Positions 30,754-39,165 of a DNA stretch of 64,000 nucleotides are shown here, one piece after another (the first letter of the stretch is position 1; each line of letters begins with the position of its first letter). A model generated the notes under the pieces. The model was given only the letters and a program-made list of their open reading frames with translations. It was not told the DNA's origin and did no database searches. Location: the NCBI GenBank assembly GCA_002423435.1, contig DIWE01000024.1, forward strand, positions 68,670 to 132,669, given 5' to 3'. A program made the translations under genes and the position numbers. This stretch comes from Clostridiales bacterium UBA6114. GTDB taxonomy: Bacteria > Bacillota > Clostridia > Oscillospirales > Butyricicoccaceae.

Positions 30754-30798
30754 GCTTCCTCCAGGCTTGTCCATTTTTCGGTATGGCGCTTTACGCGC

Positions 30799-31065
30799 CT
30801 AGATCACGAGATCTTTCAGTTCCTCTTCGAGTTCGTCCGCCGTTTGGCCCTTGTATGTAATTTCAATCTCGTAGGGCGGCGCCGGCGTTCCCGGTTTGCG
30901 ATAATTGACCGCCCGCGTCATATCGCGAAGGACTTTTGGCAGGTCCCGAGGGTCCCCGTGGATAATGGTCGCGTTTACGTGATACCCTCCAACGGTCATT
31001 TGCTTATACTCCGTGTCTCCCTTGCGCCAAGGAAATTTTCTTTGCAATGTCTCCTGGTCCGGCAT
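30799..31065 (-). CDS. Hypothetical early phage protein
   Basis: An 88-residue protein (MPDQETLQRKFPWRKGDTEYKQMTVGGYHVNATIIHGDPRDLPKVLRDMTRAVNYRKPGTPAPPYEIEITYKGQTADELEEELKDLVI) with mixed beta/helix character, not recognised. It lies between the Cro-like gene and the membrane peptide in the early operon. Confidence 0.6.
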   Translation of the reverse strand: MPDQETLQRKFPWRKGDTEYKQMTVGGYHVNATIIHGDPRDLPKVLRDMTRAVNYRKPGTPAPPYEIEITYKGQTADELEEELKDLVI

Positions 31066-31123
31066 ATTATCACCCCGATCTATTACTATGTTGGAACGCT
31101 TGTACGTTATCCGGCTAAATTGA

Positions 31124-31327
31124 TCACGCGCTGTCCTTTTCCGAACTATAAAACCTCGCCCAGTCGAAGCCGAGCGCTTCGGCTATTTTTTTTGCCGTTC
31201 TAGTCGGCACCTGGTAATCGCCATTTTCGATTCGTGTGTAATACGGCCTCGAAATTCCCGCTTCTCTCGCCGCCTTTTCCTGAGTTAAATCTAGGTTTTC
31301 ACGGATGTCTTTTAGCCATTTCCGCAT
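31124..31327 (-). CDS. Cro-like HTH repressor
   Basis: The ATG at 31327 has GGAGGTGAG 4 nt upstream; this gives 67 residues: MRKWLKDIRENLDLTQEKAAREAGISRPYYTRIENGDYQVPTRTAKKIAEALGFDWARFYSSEKDSA, an XRE-type helix-turn-helix. It is the first gene of the early minus-strand operon, opposite the CI-type gene, so it fits a Cro-type regulator. A longer upstream frame covers the operators and is not coding. Confidence 0.88.
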   Translation of the reverse strand: MRKWLKDIRENLDLTQEKAAREAGISRPYYTRIENGDYQVPTRTAKKIAEALGFDWARFYSSEKDSA

Positions 31328-31343
31328 TGTCTCACCTCCGTAT

Positions 31344-31358
31344 GTACTGTATCGTAAC
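31344..31358 (-). promoter_or_regulatory. Operator O1 of the CI/Cro switch
   Basis: GTACTGTATCGTAAC, first of three near-identical 15-bp sites. It lies between the early promoter -10 and the Cro ribosome site. Confidence 0.75.
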
Positions 31359-31361
31359 ATC

Positions 31362-31390
31362 ATGATAGTACTGTTTCGTAACATTGTCAA
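31362..31390 (-). promoter_or_regulatory. Early (Cro-side) promoter with embedded operator O2
   Basis: On the minus strand a perfect -35 TTGACA (31385-31390) and -10 TATCAT (31362-31367) are 17 bp apart. The spacer 31368-31384 holds operator O2 (GTACTGTTTCGTAAC on plus, 31368-31382), so a bound repressor would block RNA polymerase. Confidence 0.85.
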
Positions 31391-31408
31391 TACCTTTTTT
31401 GGAATTAT

Positions 31409-31423
31409 GTACTTTTTCGTAAC
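31409..31423 (+). promoter_or_regulatory. Operator O3 of the CI/Cro switch
   Basis: GTACTTTTTCGTAAC, third 15-bp site, differing from O2 at two positions. It lies just before the -35 of the CI promoter, as expected for an activator or autorepression site. Confidence 0.72.
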
Positions 31424-31429
31424 CTCCCA

Positions 31430-31458
31430 TTGTGTTACAATAAAGCACATACTATACT
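31430..31458 (+). promoter_or_regulatory. CI-side promoter
   Basis: -35 TTGTGT (31430-31435), 17-bp spacer, -10 TATACT (31453-31458), ending 20 bp before the CI ATG. Confidence 0.6.
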
Positions 31459-31478
31459 TAAAAAGGGTGAATTTTCCA

Positions 31479-31850
31479 ATGTTTTCTAAAATTATTAAAC
31501 AACTCAGAATTGAAAAAGGTTACACGCAGCAATATCTTGCTGATTATCTTTCAGTCAAGCGCCCCACATATACAAGGTACGAAACTGGTACTAATGAGCC
31601 AGATTACGAAACAATTCAGAAAATAGCTTCTTTATACGGTGTTACAGTTGACTTTTTGCTCAATGGTGAAACCGGGACAAAAAAAATAAGCCCATCAGAT
31701 GATGAGCTTATTTTGGAAGCGCTGAAAGACCCGGAGCTCCGGAAGATAAACGAGAATTTAATTAAGCTTAATCCTGATCAGCTTCAGAAGGCGGACGAGT
31801 ATCTTGATTTTCTTCTTGCACAGCAGAAAAAAAGGAACGAAGAAAAATAA
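31479..31850 (+). CDS. CI-like XRE repressor
   Basis: The ATG at 31479 follows AAGGGTGA and gives 123 residues: an XRE helix-turn-helix (MFSKIIKQLRIEKGYTQQYLADYLSVKRPTYTRYETGTNEPDYETIQKIASLYGVTVDFLLNG, 1-63) and a short helical C-terminal part (SDDELILEALKDPELRKINENLIKLNPDQLQKADEYLDFLLAQQKK). It has no LexA-type protease domain, so induction is probably by an antirepressor or other signal rather than RecA self-cleavage. Divergent from the Cro-like gene. Confidence 0.9.
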   Translation: MFSKIIKQLRIEKGYTQQYLADYLSVKRPTYTRYETGTNEPDYETIQKIASLYGVTVDFLLNGETGTKKISPSDDELILEALKDPELRKINENLIKLNPDQLQKADEYLDFLLAQQKKRNEEK

Positions 31851-32041
31851 GATACCCCTCCTTGTTTACCAGTTCCCGCGCCTTTAATATCATATTCCGT
31901 ATTTTATTTTGGCGTTCCGTTTCCATTTTGAGCCCTTCTTTCTTTATATACGAGAGCTCTCCTATGCCGGCGACACAATTCTATCATAATTTACATATTT
32001 TTACAATTAATATTACAAAATAACAACGGGGGTGCAACGGA

Positions 32042-33115
32042 ATGGATTTTATTGATCAACTAAAGCAGTTTTCGAAGCGCGTCGAATCCTTAAAGGACTC
32101 TATTGCCACTGAGGAAGCAACGAAAACCTCAATTATCATGCCTTTTTTCTCTATGCTCGGTTATGATGTATTTAATCCGCAGGAATTTACCCCTGAATAC
32201 ATAGCTGATGTTGGCATAAAAAAAGGCGAAAAGGTTGATTACGCGATTTTGCAAAATGGGGAGCCCGTTATTCTAGTCGAGGCCAAATCGATAAATGAGC
32301 CCTTGGAAAAGCACGATTCTCAGCTTTTTCGCTATTTTGGAACGTCAAAAGCCAAATTTGCGATTTTGACCAACGGGCAATTTTACAAATTTTATACCGA
32401 TCTTGAAGAGCCGAATAAAATGGACGAAAATCCATTCCTTGAAGTCAATATTTTTGATATTAAAGAAAATCAGGTCCCCGAGCTAAAGAAATTTCATAAG
32501 ACCTCGTTTGACGTCGCTACGATTTTTGATACTGCGTCACAGCTTAAATACGCAAACGAGTTTAAGCGGGTTATTAATGATCAGCTTCAAAGCCCGACCG
32601 ACGATTTTGTAAAACTGTTCTTGAATTATGCGTATAGTGGTCGGCAGACACAAGTCGTAATTGAGCGCTTTCGTCCTATATTAAAAAAATCGCTTAACGA
32701 CTATATTAACGAAACAATGAGCAATAAGATAAAGTCCGCGCTCGACAATGCGGAAAAGGTTACATCAACCACTGAGGAGGTGCAACCCGAACCTGCCGTT
32801 CAAATCGACCTGAAGCCTGTCAGCAAAATAACGACAACAGCGGACGAGCTGGAGGGTTATTTTATAATTAAAAATATTCTGCGTGAGGTCACTGATATTA
32901 ACAATATCACTTATAAAGATACCGAATCATATATGAATATACTTTTCAAAAATAATGTCCGCAAATGGATATGCCGACTCTATTTCAATGAAAATCAAAA
33001 ACTCCTGGTTGTCCCGGACGAAAACAAAAAAGATATCCGTTGCCCGCTCACAAATATATATGACATCGAGCAATATAAGCCTCAGCTTACCGAAGTATTA
33101 AATCGTTATTTATAA
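32042..33115 (+). CDS. Standalone HsdR_N/PDDEXK-type protein (putative phage defence)
   Basis: A 357-residue protein whose N-terminal domain matches the type I restriction enzyme R N-terminal nuclease fold: E-x-T helix (ATEEATKTSIIMPFFSMLGYDVFNPQEFTPEY), VDYAILQNGEPVILVEAK (D66, E80-x-K82, the PD-(D/E)xK set), then LFRYFGTSKAKFAILTNGQFYKFYTDL. The C-terminal half (after ~180) is a different domain of alpha-beta type. No HsdM/HsdS or helicase is present. Such stand-alone proteins lie between repressor and integrase in many prophages, a usual site for genes guarding the lysogen. Defence is inferred. Confidence 0.75.
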   Translation: MDFIDQLKQFSKRVESLKDSIATEEATKTSIIMPFFSMLGYDVFNPQEFTPEYIADVGIKKGEKVDYAILQNGEPVILVEAKSINEPLEKHDSQLFRYFGTSKAKFAILTNGQFYKFYTDLEEPNKMDENPFLEVNIFDIKENQVPELKKFHKTSFDVATIFDTASQLKYANEFKRVINDQLQSPTDDFVKLFLNYAYSGRQTQVVIERFRPILKKSLNDYINETMSNKIKSALDNAEKVTSTTEEVQPEPAVQIDLKPVSKITTTADELEGYFIIKNILREVTDINNITYKDTESYMNILFKNNVRKWICRLYFNENQKLLVVPDENKKDIRCPLTNIYDIEQYKPQLTEVLNRYL

Positions 33116-33171
33116 ATAAAATACCCCGCCTCTAACCGGGGCGGGGTGTGATGTAGCAAGAAGGTGATATT

Positions 33172-34647
33172 TTGACAGCCGCGATTTACCTGCGCAAGTC
33201 CCGCGCCGAGGAAGAGATCGAGGATGCACTCCAGCGCCACCGGGAAACTCTCCTTGATTTTGCGAAAAAAAACGACATATCTATTACCCGGATTTATGAA
33301 GAGGTTGTAAGCGGGGAAAATCTTTACATGCGCCCGCAGATGCTGCAGCTTCTGGAAGACGTCGAGCGAGGTACATATGATTCTATCCTCTGCATGGATA
33401 TCGACCGCCTCGGCCGCGGCAACATGGCCTCGCAAGGCGTAATACTTGACACCTTTAAAACGGCCGCCTGCAAAATTATCACTCCCCGCCGTATCTATGA
33501 TCTGAATAACGAGCTTGACGAGGAATACACCGAGTTTGAAAGCTTTATGGCTAGGCGGGAGTATAAAATCATTACCCGGCGCATGCGGCGCGGGATCGTC
33601 AAGTCCGTCGAGTCCGGCGGGCATATCGGAGAGGTGCCCTTCGGGTATAAACGAGCTTTTAACGGCAAGCTGCCGACGCTTGAAATCGACGAGGAAAAAG
33701 CGCCCTATGTCCGCATGGCCTTCGATATGTATGTCAACCGAGGCGTTGGGTGCCAGATAATTGCGAACGCCTTTACATCTGCCGGATTGAAGCCAAAAAA
33801 GACGGACAGCATATGGGGCCGGACGACGATCCGCCGCATTCTAAGAAATCCCGTTTATACCGGGGTTATCGCCTGGAACAGATATCGGAATGTCCGCAAA
33901 AGAAACCCCAGCGATACCAATAAACAGGTCTTAAACGAAAAAAGCGAATGGATTGTTATAAAAGACGCGCATCCCGCCATCATAGATAAAAAGCTTTTCG
34001 AAGGGGCACAGGAGATCATGCGGAGTCATTCACATTCTTCATATTTTACCGGCGAGTTTGTAAACCCGCTCGCAGGTCTTATCTATTGTTCCGAATGCGG
34101 CAAACTCCTGCAGCGCCAACATCAGATCAGCAAGGAAAAATATCCACGTCTATTTTGCCGCACAAAAGGATGCTCAAGTGGTATCCGCCTCGAATTTGTT
34201 GAGACGGCCATAATAGACGCCCTGAAAGGTTCTCTGACAGAATTAGAGCCCAAAATTAACAATCAAGCTGCAAAAGACAATTCCGCCGTTATCCAGACTT
34301 ACCAATCTGAGCTATCTAAGATTAAAACGCAGCGCAACAACCTTTACGATCTCCTTGAACAGGGCGTCTATACGATTGACATCTTCACTGAACGTTCCAA
34401 CGCCCTTGCCATAAGGGAAAAAAACATCGGCGAAACGATCGCAACTCTTCAGTCAGATCCCGTACCTGTCGACCTGAAAGAACTATCCGAAAAAATCAAA
34501 TATACAATTGACCATTATTTTCTGACGGATGATCCGAACCTGAGAAACATGCTCTTAAAGTCTGTGATTGAGAAAGTAATCTATACCCGAAAAAAAGACT
34601 ATCCCTATCGTACTTTCGATATTTCCCTTGAAATAAAAGGCATATAA
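33172..34647 (+). CDS. Large serine recombinase (prophage integrase)
   Basis: TTG start at 33172 with AAGGTGAT 7 nt upstream; 491 residues. The resolvase domain (~1-140) starts TAAIYLRKSRAEE with catalytic Ser10. A recombinase domain follows (~155-255, VPFGYKRAFNG...ILRNPVYTGVIAW), then a zinc ribbon (YCSECGKLLQRQ...CRTKGCSSG, ~300-335), a coiled coil and the C-terminal part. It catalyses unidirectional attP x attB integration. The gene ends ~45 bp from the disrupted host gene, as expected for attR. Confidence 0.95.
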   Translation: MTAAIYLRKSRAEEEIEDALQRHRETLLDFAKKNDISITRIYEEVVSGENLYMRPQMLQLLEDVERGTYDSILCMDIDRLGRGNMASQGVILDTFKTAACKIITPRRIYDLNNELDEEYTEFESFMARREYKIITRRMRRGIVKSVESGGHIGEVPFGYKRAFNGKLPTLEIDEEKAPYVRMAFDMYVNRGVGCQIIANAFTSAGLKPKKTDSIWGRTTIRRILRNPVYTGVIAWNRYRNVRKRNPSDTNKQVLNEKSEWIVIKDAHPAIIDKKLFEGAQEIMRSHSHSSYFTGEFVNPLAGLIYCSECGKLLQRQHQISKEKYPRLFCRTKGCSSGIRLEFVETAIIDALKGSLTELEPKINNQAAKDNSAVIQTYQSELSKIKTQRNNLYDLLEQGVYTIDIFTERSNALAIREKNIGETIATLQSDPVPVDLKELSEKIKYTIDHYFLTDDPNLRNMLLKSVIEKVIYTRKKDYPYRTFDISLEIKGI

Positions 34648-34675
34648 ATTTTTTATCCCAAATCCTATAAGGTGA

Positions 34676-34700
34676 TCACTGTGTATCTCTGCAGGAATCA
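34676..34700. other. Inferred right attachment site (attR) of the prophage
   Basis: Sequence similarity to the host protein ends around the codons for SCRD, 34,685-34,695, about 40 bp after the integrase stop. The exact 2-bp crossover core of a serine integrase cannot be set without the left junction, which is outside the window. Confidence 0.55.
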
Positions 34701-34789
34701 TATACTTTTTTTGTATGGATACAGACCGCTTCTTTGATATGATGAGTGCCCTGGACCGGGCCCGGTGCGACCTTGTTGTTGTCAGCCAT
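34676..34789 (-). pseudogene. 5' fragment of a host gene cut by prophage integration
   Basis: A strong site (CAGGAGG) precedes an ATG at 34789. The frame reads MADNNKVAPGPVQGTHHIKEAVCIHTKKVYDSCRDTQ and then stops. The segment IKEAVCIHTKKVYDSCRD resembles the start of a conserved clostridial protein that I recall continuing with KDC and ~100 more residues. The reading frame is cut right at the integrase end, so the rest of the gene should lie beyond the left prophage end. The family name is from memory and should be checked. Confidence 0.7.
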
Positions 34790-34960
34790 TTAATTACCTC
34801 CTGTATGGATTTTGGTATTTGCTTCAATACCATTTTATGCCGAGATCTTTAGACGGTGAGCGCAAAATGTCATTTAAATGCGGAACGGATGATAAATAGA
34901 ACCATGCTTCTCTCGGAGTGCAGATTTTCCAAATTTCACTCCATAGTCATTTGTTCGTAT

Positions 34961-34991
34961 AAAAAAGACCCAGTCATTTTTTGACTGAGTC
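34961..34991 (-). terminator. Terminator of the TRAP/PfkB operon
   Basis: On the minus strand GACTCAGTCA-TTTTT-like loop-TGACTGGGTC (one G-T pair) is followed by six T. It lies ~105 bp after the PfkB stop. The region 34790-35096 also holds the promoter side of the disrupted host gene (34800-34960), with no other gene seen. Confidence 0.8.
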
Positions 34992-35096
34992 CAAATATTT
35001 TTCGCTTTTCGTTTTTCTTCCCTTTCGTTTTCAGGCCAAATCAAGCCGAAAATTTCGTTTGGCCATGTCCCTTCTTAAGTTTTTCATTCTCCCGGC

Positions 35097-35969
35097 TCAG
35101 ACAAGCTCACTGATTTCCGGGATGGACAAAACCGCTCCCGGTCTGGTTACCGTAATCGCGGCGGCTTTTGCGCATAGCTCCAGCGTCTCAGGGATACTGA
35201 AACCATTGTATAATCCATATATAAAGTATCCTGCAAAGGTGTCGCCCGCCGCAGTCGTATCGACGGCGCGGACAGGATACGCCTTCTGTCCGATCTTTTT
35301 CGCCCCGTCAAAATAGATCGCTCCCTCTCCGCCCAGAGTTAATACAATTGCGGACGCAGGAAACATCCCGGCCATTTTTTTAAGAATCTGATCCGGTTCT
35401 TTTAGTCCTGTCAGCTGCTCTCCTTCCACCTCGTTGATGATAAAATAGGAGATCTTTTTCAGATCACATGACTCCAGCGCGCGATCATAAGGAGACGGGT
35501 TTAAGATAATAGTCATGCCCTTTCGATATGCGCAGTCGATGATATAATCCAGAAGATTGATTTCATTCTGCAAAATCAGCAAATCGCCTTCTTCGAAGTT
35601 TCGGAGCGTGGAATCAACATATTCCTTCGTAATCCGCCGATTACTGCCGCCAAACAGAAGGATGCAGTTTTGCCCTTGCCGATCGAGCTGAATGATCGCA
35701 TGTCCACTTTTTCCGTCAACCTTTTCTATCAGTCCACAGTCTATTCCATGCCTTGCACAGACCTCCAGGAATAAACCTCCATCCTCACCGATCATGCCGG
35801 CCTGATAAATCGGAACGCCCGCCTTTGAAAGGGCGACGGACTGATTTAATCCTTTTCCGCCGATGGACACCTCCATATCAGAGGCTGCAAGTGTTTCCCC
35901 TGGAGTAACATGATGATCCACATGATACACATAATCATAATTCAGAGAGCCGAAATTCAATACTTTCAT
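35097..35969 (-). CDS. PfkB-family sugar/sugar-acid kinase
   Basis: A 290-residue ribokinase-type kinase. N-terminal GSLNYDYVYHVDHHVTPGETLAASDMEVSIGGKGLNQSVALSKAG carries the substrate and GG signature (~6-50). The C-terminal signature DTTAAGDTFAGYFIYGL (~235-251) has the catalytic Asp in GD and Ala where DTTGAGD is usual. It phosphorylates a furanose or keto-acid substrate with ATP. It is the last gene of the TRAP operon with a DHDPS-family aldolase and FAD enzyme; 2-keto-3-deoxy acid phosphorylation or a ribose-type substrate is possible. Confidence 0.9.
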   Translation of the reverse strand: MKVLNFGSLNYDYVYHVDHHVTPGETLAASDMEVSIGGKGLNQSVALSKAGVPIYQAGMIGEDGGLFLEVCARHGIDCGLIEKVDGKSGHAIIQLDRQGQNCILLFGGSNRRITKEYVDSTLRNFEEGDLLILQNEINLLDYIIDCAYRKGMTIILNPSPYDRALESCDLKKISYFIINEVEGEQLTGLKEPDQILKKMAGMFPASAIVLTLGGEGAIYFDGAKKIGQKAYPVRAVDTTAAGDTFAGYFIYGLYNGFSIPETLELCAKAAAITVTRPGAVLSIPEISELV

Positions 35970-36014
35970 AAACTGGTCCCCCTTATCCCCATAGGTTTAA
36001 TCGACCTATTTCAT

Positions 36015-37298
36015 TCAGCCGTTCAGAAGCGCCGGCAGGACTTGCGTGATCTGAGGAATATATGTTACCAGCAAAAGTACCGCCACCTCGGCCACGACAT
36101 AGGGAAATATCGCGAGGCCACCCTTGTCGAGCGGCACTTTGCCGAGCTTACAGGCGATAAATAAGCAAAGGCCCATCGGCGGGGTTGCGTGTCCAATCAC
36201 AAGATTGATACACATAATCAATCCAAAATGGATCGGATCAATGCCATATTGAACGGCAATGGGCGCCAGAATGGGTGCTAAAAGCAGCAAAGACGCCGAG
36301 GCATCCATAAACGTCCCCATAAACAGAAGAAAAACGTTGACAATTAAGAGGAACATGACCGCAGTGCCGACATATGTTGCAAGAAAGGAACTGATAATCT
36401 GCTGGATTTTCAGCAAAGCCATGACCCAACTTAAAATTTTTGAACAGCCGACTATGATCAATATGGAAGCCGTCGTCTGCGCCGTGACTTTGAGCATGGG
36501 AGGAAGATCGGTCCATTTTACCGTCTTGAGCAGAAAAACAGATACAAACAGCGCATAAAGGACCGCGATAGCGCCCGCTTCGGTAGCGGTAAATATGCCT
36601 CCCAAAATACCTCCCATAATGATAAATGGCATTCCCAACGGAATAATCGCCTGTAAAAGAACGCTTTTGACTTCCGACTTCGTATACTTTTTTGTCGAAT
36701 AAGGAAAATGATATGTTCTGTTCTGCAGGGCAACCACCGCCATCAGCGCAAAGCCCACCAGAATACCGGGGATAATGCCGCCGAGGAACATTGACCCAAT
36801 GGATACATTCATCGTACAGCCATAAAGCACCATCAGAATGCTGGGCGGAATAATGGGCCCTATGCACGAGGAGGACGCGGTCACCGCAACCGCAGTCTCA
36901 GCCGTATAGCCCTCCTCTTTCATCGCCGGGATCAATATCCCTCCGATGCAGGACGTGTCGGCCTGGGCAGACCCGGTGATACCGCCGAAAAACATGCTCG
37001 CCAGGATATTGACATGCGCAAGCCCGCCGGGAATTCTGCCGATAATCAGCTGGGAAAGGTTCACAAGGCTTTTTGTGATACCGCCCTTATTCATAATTTC
37101 GCCAGCGAAGATAAAAAACGGTATCGCCAGCAGAGGAAAATAGTTGATTCCCGAATAGAGGCATTGCGGAATCATGGTTAACGGATTGCTCCCCGTCGAC
37201 AGCAGTCCGATGATGCCGATGAAGCCGATTGCCCAACAAATGGGAATCCCTGCAAAAATAGCAGCAAACAATAGGATTATCAAAAATAATATAACCAT
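36015..37298 (-). CDS. dctM: TRAP transporter large permease
   Basis: A 427-residue DctM-type protein with ~12 hydrophobic segments. Typical motifs: GIPICWAIGFIGIIGLL, PLLAIPFFIFAGEIMNKGGITKSLVNLSQLIIGRIPGGLAHVNILASMFFGGITGSAQADTSCIGGILIPAM (~60-120), and MDASASLLLLAPILAPIAVQYGIDPIHFGLIMCINLVIGHATPPMGLCLFIACKL. It is the ion-coupled channel of a TRAP uptake system for an organic acid. It lies 17 nt after DctQ. Confidence 0.95.
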   Translation of the reverse strand: MVILFLIILLFAAIFAGIPICWAIGFIGIIGLLSTGSNPLTMIPQCLYSGINYFPLLAIPFFIFAGEIMNKGGITKSLVNLSQLIIGRIPGGLAHVNILASMFFGGITGSAQADTSCIGGILIPAMKEEGYTAETAVAVTASSSCIGPIIPPSILMVLYGCTMNVSIGSMFLGGIIPGILVGFALMAVVALQNRTYHFPYSTKKYTKSEVKSVLLQAIIPLGMPFIIMGGILGGIFTATEAGAIAVLYALFVSVFLLKTVKWTDLPPMLKVTAQTTASILIIVGCSKILSWVMALLKIQQIISSFLATYVGTAVMFLLIVNVFLLFMGTFMDASASLLLLAPILAPIAVQYGIDPIHFGLIMCINLVIGHATPPMGLCLFIACKLGKVPLDKGGLAIFPYVVAEVAVLLLVTYIPQITQVLPALLNG

Positions 37299-37314
37299 TG
37301 TCCTGTCCTCTCAG

Positions 37315-37857
37315 TTATGCTTGATTTTCGCTGTTTTGATCGTTTACAATCTGTTCGTCGATACTTCTGAAACGGCATTCGCCATGCGCAATATCATCCA
37401 GCATGATCATAACTTCTTCAAAAAAGGCGAGCAATGAACCAATGGGAATCAACAAATAAAACATACGCATCGGCCACTTTAATACCACCGATTTCTGCAT
37501 CCCCACTGTCGCAAGGAATTTAAATCCGGAATAGATAAAATAAAACAGAGTGAAAAACACAACCGCTTTCACGAGAAAATAGAAAACCATCTGTACCTTC
37601 AAAGGCAATTTTGAAACGACACCGTCGAGACTGGTATTCAATTTATCCCGCACACAGGTTGCCATGCCGATAAGCCCTATAAACAGCATGCCAAATCCTA
37701 TGAGTTCGTCACTCCAGAGAAATCCGCTGAAAAAGATGTATCTGTAGATGACGTTGATAATTGTCAAAATCAATACGACAACCAAAACAGAAATGATGAT
37801 GATCTCTTCCAGCGAATGTATGATCTTAACAATCCGAGCTTCCTTTATATTCTTCAT
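37315..37857 (-). CDS. dctQ: TRAP transporter small permease
   Basis: I take the ATG at 37857 (MKNIKEARIVKIIHSLEEIIIISVLVVVLILTIINVIYRYIFF), since an ATG at 37869 abuts the AAAGGA site. It is 180 residues with four membrane spans, normal for DctQ. It pairs with DctM. A 16-bp-stem hairpin precedes it, which may lower its level relative to DctP. Confidence 0.9.
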   Translation of the reverse strand: MKNIKEARIVKIIHSLEEIIIISVLVVVLILTIINVIYRYIFFSGFLWSDELIGFGMLFIGLIGMATCVRDKLNTSLDGVVSKLPLKVQMVFYFLVKAVVFFTLFYFIYSGFKFLATVGMQKSVVLKWPMRMFYLLIPIGSLLAFFEEVMIMLDDIAHGECRFRSIDEQIVNDQNSENQA

Positions 37858-38024
37858 GGATATGAGCATTCCTTTCCGTTACGCTTCAAGACACAAAACG
37901 ACCACGAAAAAGGGATGTCATTTTGTGCATCTGTTGCGATTGCCCACAGGGGCGGACAACACACATGTAAACCTTGAAGTTTGAATTCTTTCAAACTTTA
38001 CCTCCAGCCAGATTACCGGCTTCA

Positions 38025-38060
38025 GTAATAGCGGACAACCGTCCGGTTGTCCGCTATTAC
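38025..38060 (-). other. Strong intra-operon hairpin between dctP and dctQ
   Basis: A perfect 16-bp stem (38025-38040 and 38045-38060) with the loop GTCC starts 10 nt after the dctP stop. No T-run follows on the minus strand, so it probably stabilises dctP mRNA and partly attenuates the permease genes, giving excess binding protein. Confidence 0.7.
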
Positions 38061-38070
38061 ACAAAATTAC

Positions 38071-39144
38071 TTACTTGGCAACAGCAGCCATCATCAAATC
38101 GTAAAGCTCACGGCCGGCAGGAACCGCTTTAAAGAATTCATCATAAACAGGTTTCGTCGCGTCAACGAACTTCTGACGGTTTTCAGGCGTGATCGTGTTG
38201 ATCTGTACGCCGGCCTCTTCAAGCTTTTTGAGAGCTTCAGCATCGTATTCTTCGTAGTAATTCCACTGCCACTTTTCCCATTCGGCGCCGGCGGCATCGA
38301 CAGCGGCTTTCAGATCATCCGGAAGGTTATTGTAAGTATTATAGCTGATCATAATGGTGCCCGGCTGACGGATCATTTCGGTAATGGAGAAATAATCGCA
38401 AAGTTCCTGGAATTTTGCGTCGTAGATATACGGGGCGGAGTTGTCGGCTCCGTCGACGACTCCCTGCTGCAGGGCGGAATAAACCTCGGTCCAACCCAGG
38501 GCGACAACGCCAAAGCCGCACAGCTCAAAGCCGCGCGCAATATACACATCCTGCAGCGAACGAACTTTCAAGCCGACACAATCCGAGGGCTCGTTTATGG
38601 GGCGAACCTTGTTTATAACGGAGCGGCTGCCTGCGTTTTCCATACCGAGCAGGCTGAAACCGACTTCGTTCAGATCCTTTTCCAGCACGGCCTGAAATTC
38701 CTCGTCCAAAAATGCCTTCTGCGCTTCTTCGACGCTGGCAAACATAAACGGCAGGCTGAATACGGACCAGCGGTCATTAAAAGAGGAAATGTCGGTCGCC
38801 GCGCACTGAGTAATGTCAATTGTCCCGGCCCTCAAGCCTTCCAGATTGGCCAGTTTATCGCCAAGCTGACCCGCGGGATATACTTCAACCTCAATGCGGC
38901 CATTGGTATGCTCTTTAATCAGATCGGCCATTTTCTGCATCATGATACCGCCTAAAGACTCTCCGGAATGGGTGTGGGCCATCTTAAACGTGTATTCGAC
39001 CTTTATTTCTTCGCTAGTGGGGGAACCTCCAGGAGTGCTGTTGGCAGGTGTTGTGCCCGGGGCATTATCGTTGGCACAACCGGAAAACAATGCCATCGCC
39101 AGAGAAATTGCCAGGATGATGGAAAAAAATCTGCGCAAATTCAT
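38071..39144 (-). CDS. dctP: TRAP transporter solute-binding lipoprotein
   Basis: A 357-residue protein with a lipoprotein signal (RRFFSIILAISLAMALFSGCANDNAPG, lipobox FSGC, C23) and the DctP fold (YTFKMAHTHSGESLGGIMMQKMADLIKEHTNGRIEVEVYPAGQLGDKLANLEGLRAGTIDITQC). The family Arg that binds the substrate carboxylate lies in VGLKVRSLQDVYIARG (~172-187). It captures an organic acid outside the membrane for DctQM. Confidence 0.94.
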   Translation of the reverse strand: MNLRRFFSIILAISLAMALFSGCANDNAPGTTPANSTPGGSPTSEEIKVEYTFKMAHTHSGESLGGIMMQKMADLIKEHTNGRIEVEVYPAGQLGDKLANLEGLRAGTIDITQCAATDISSFNDRWSVFSLPFMFASVEEAQKAFLDEEFQAVLEKDLNEVGFSLLGMENAGSRSVINKVRPINEPSDCVGLKVRSLQDVYIARGFELCGFGVVALGWTEVYSALQQGVVDGADNSAPYIYDAKFQELCDYFSITEMIRQPGTIMISYNTYNNLPDDLKAAVDAAGAEWEKWQWNYYEEYDAEALKKLEEAGVQINTITPENRQKFVDATKPVYDEFFKAVPAGRELYDLMMAAVAK

Positions 39145-39165
39145 CTTACTCTCTCCTTTTATTTT

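Noticed and set aside
31328..31450. Upstream extension of the Cro-like frame to 31450
   Set aside because: It covers all three operators and both promoters; the ATG at 31327 has a strong ribosome site and begins the known HTH domain.
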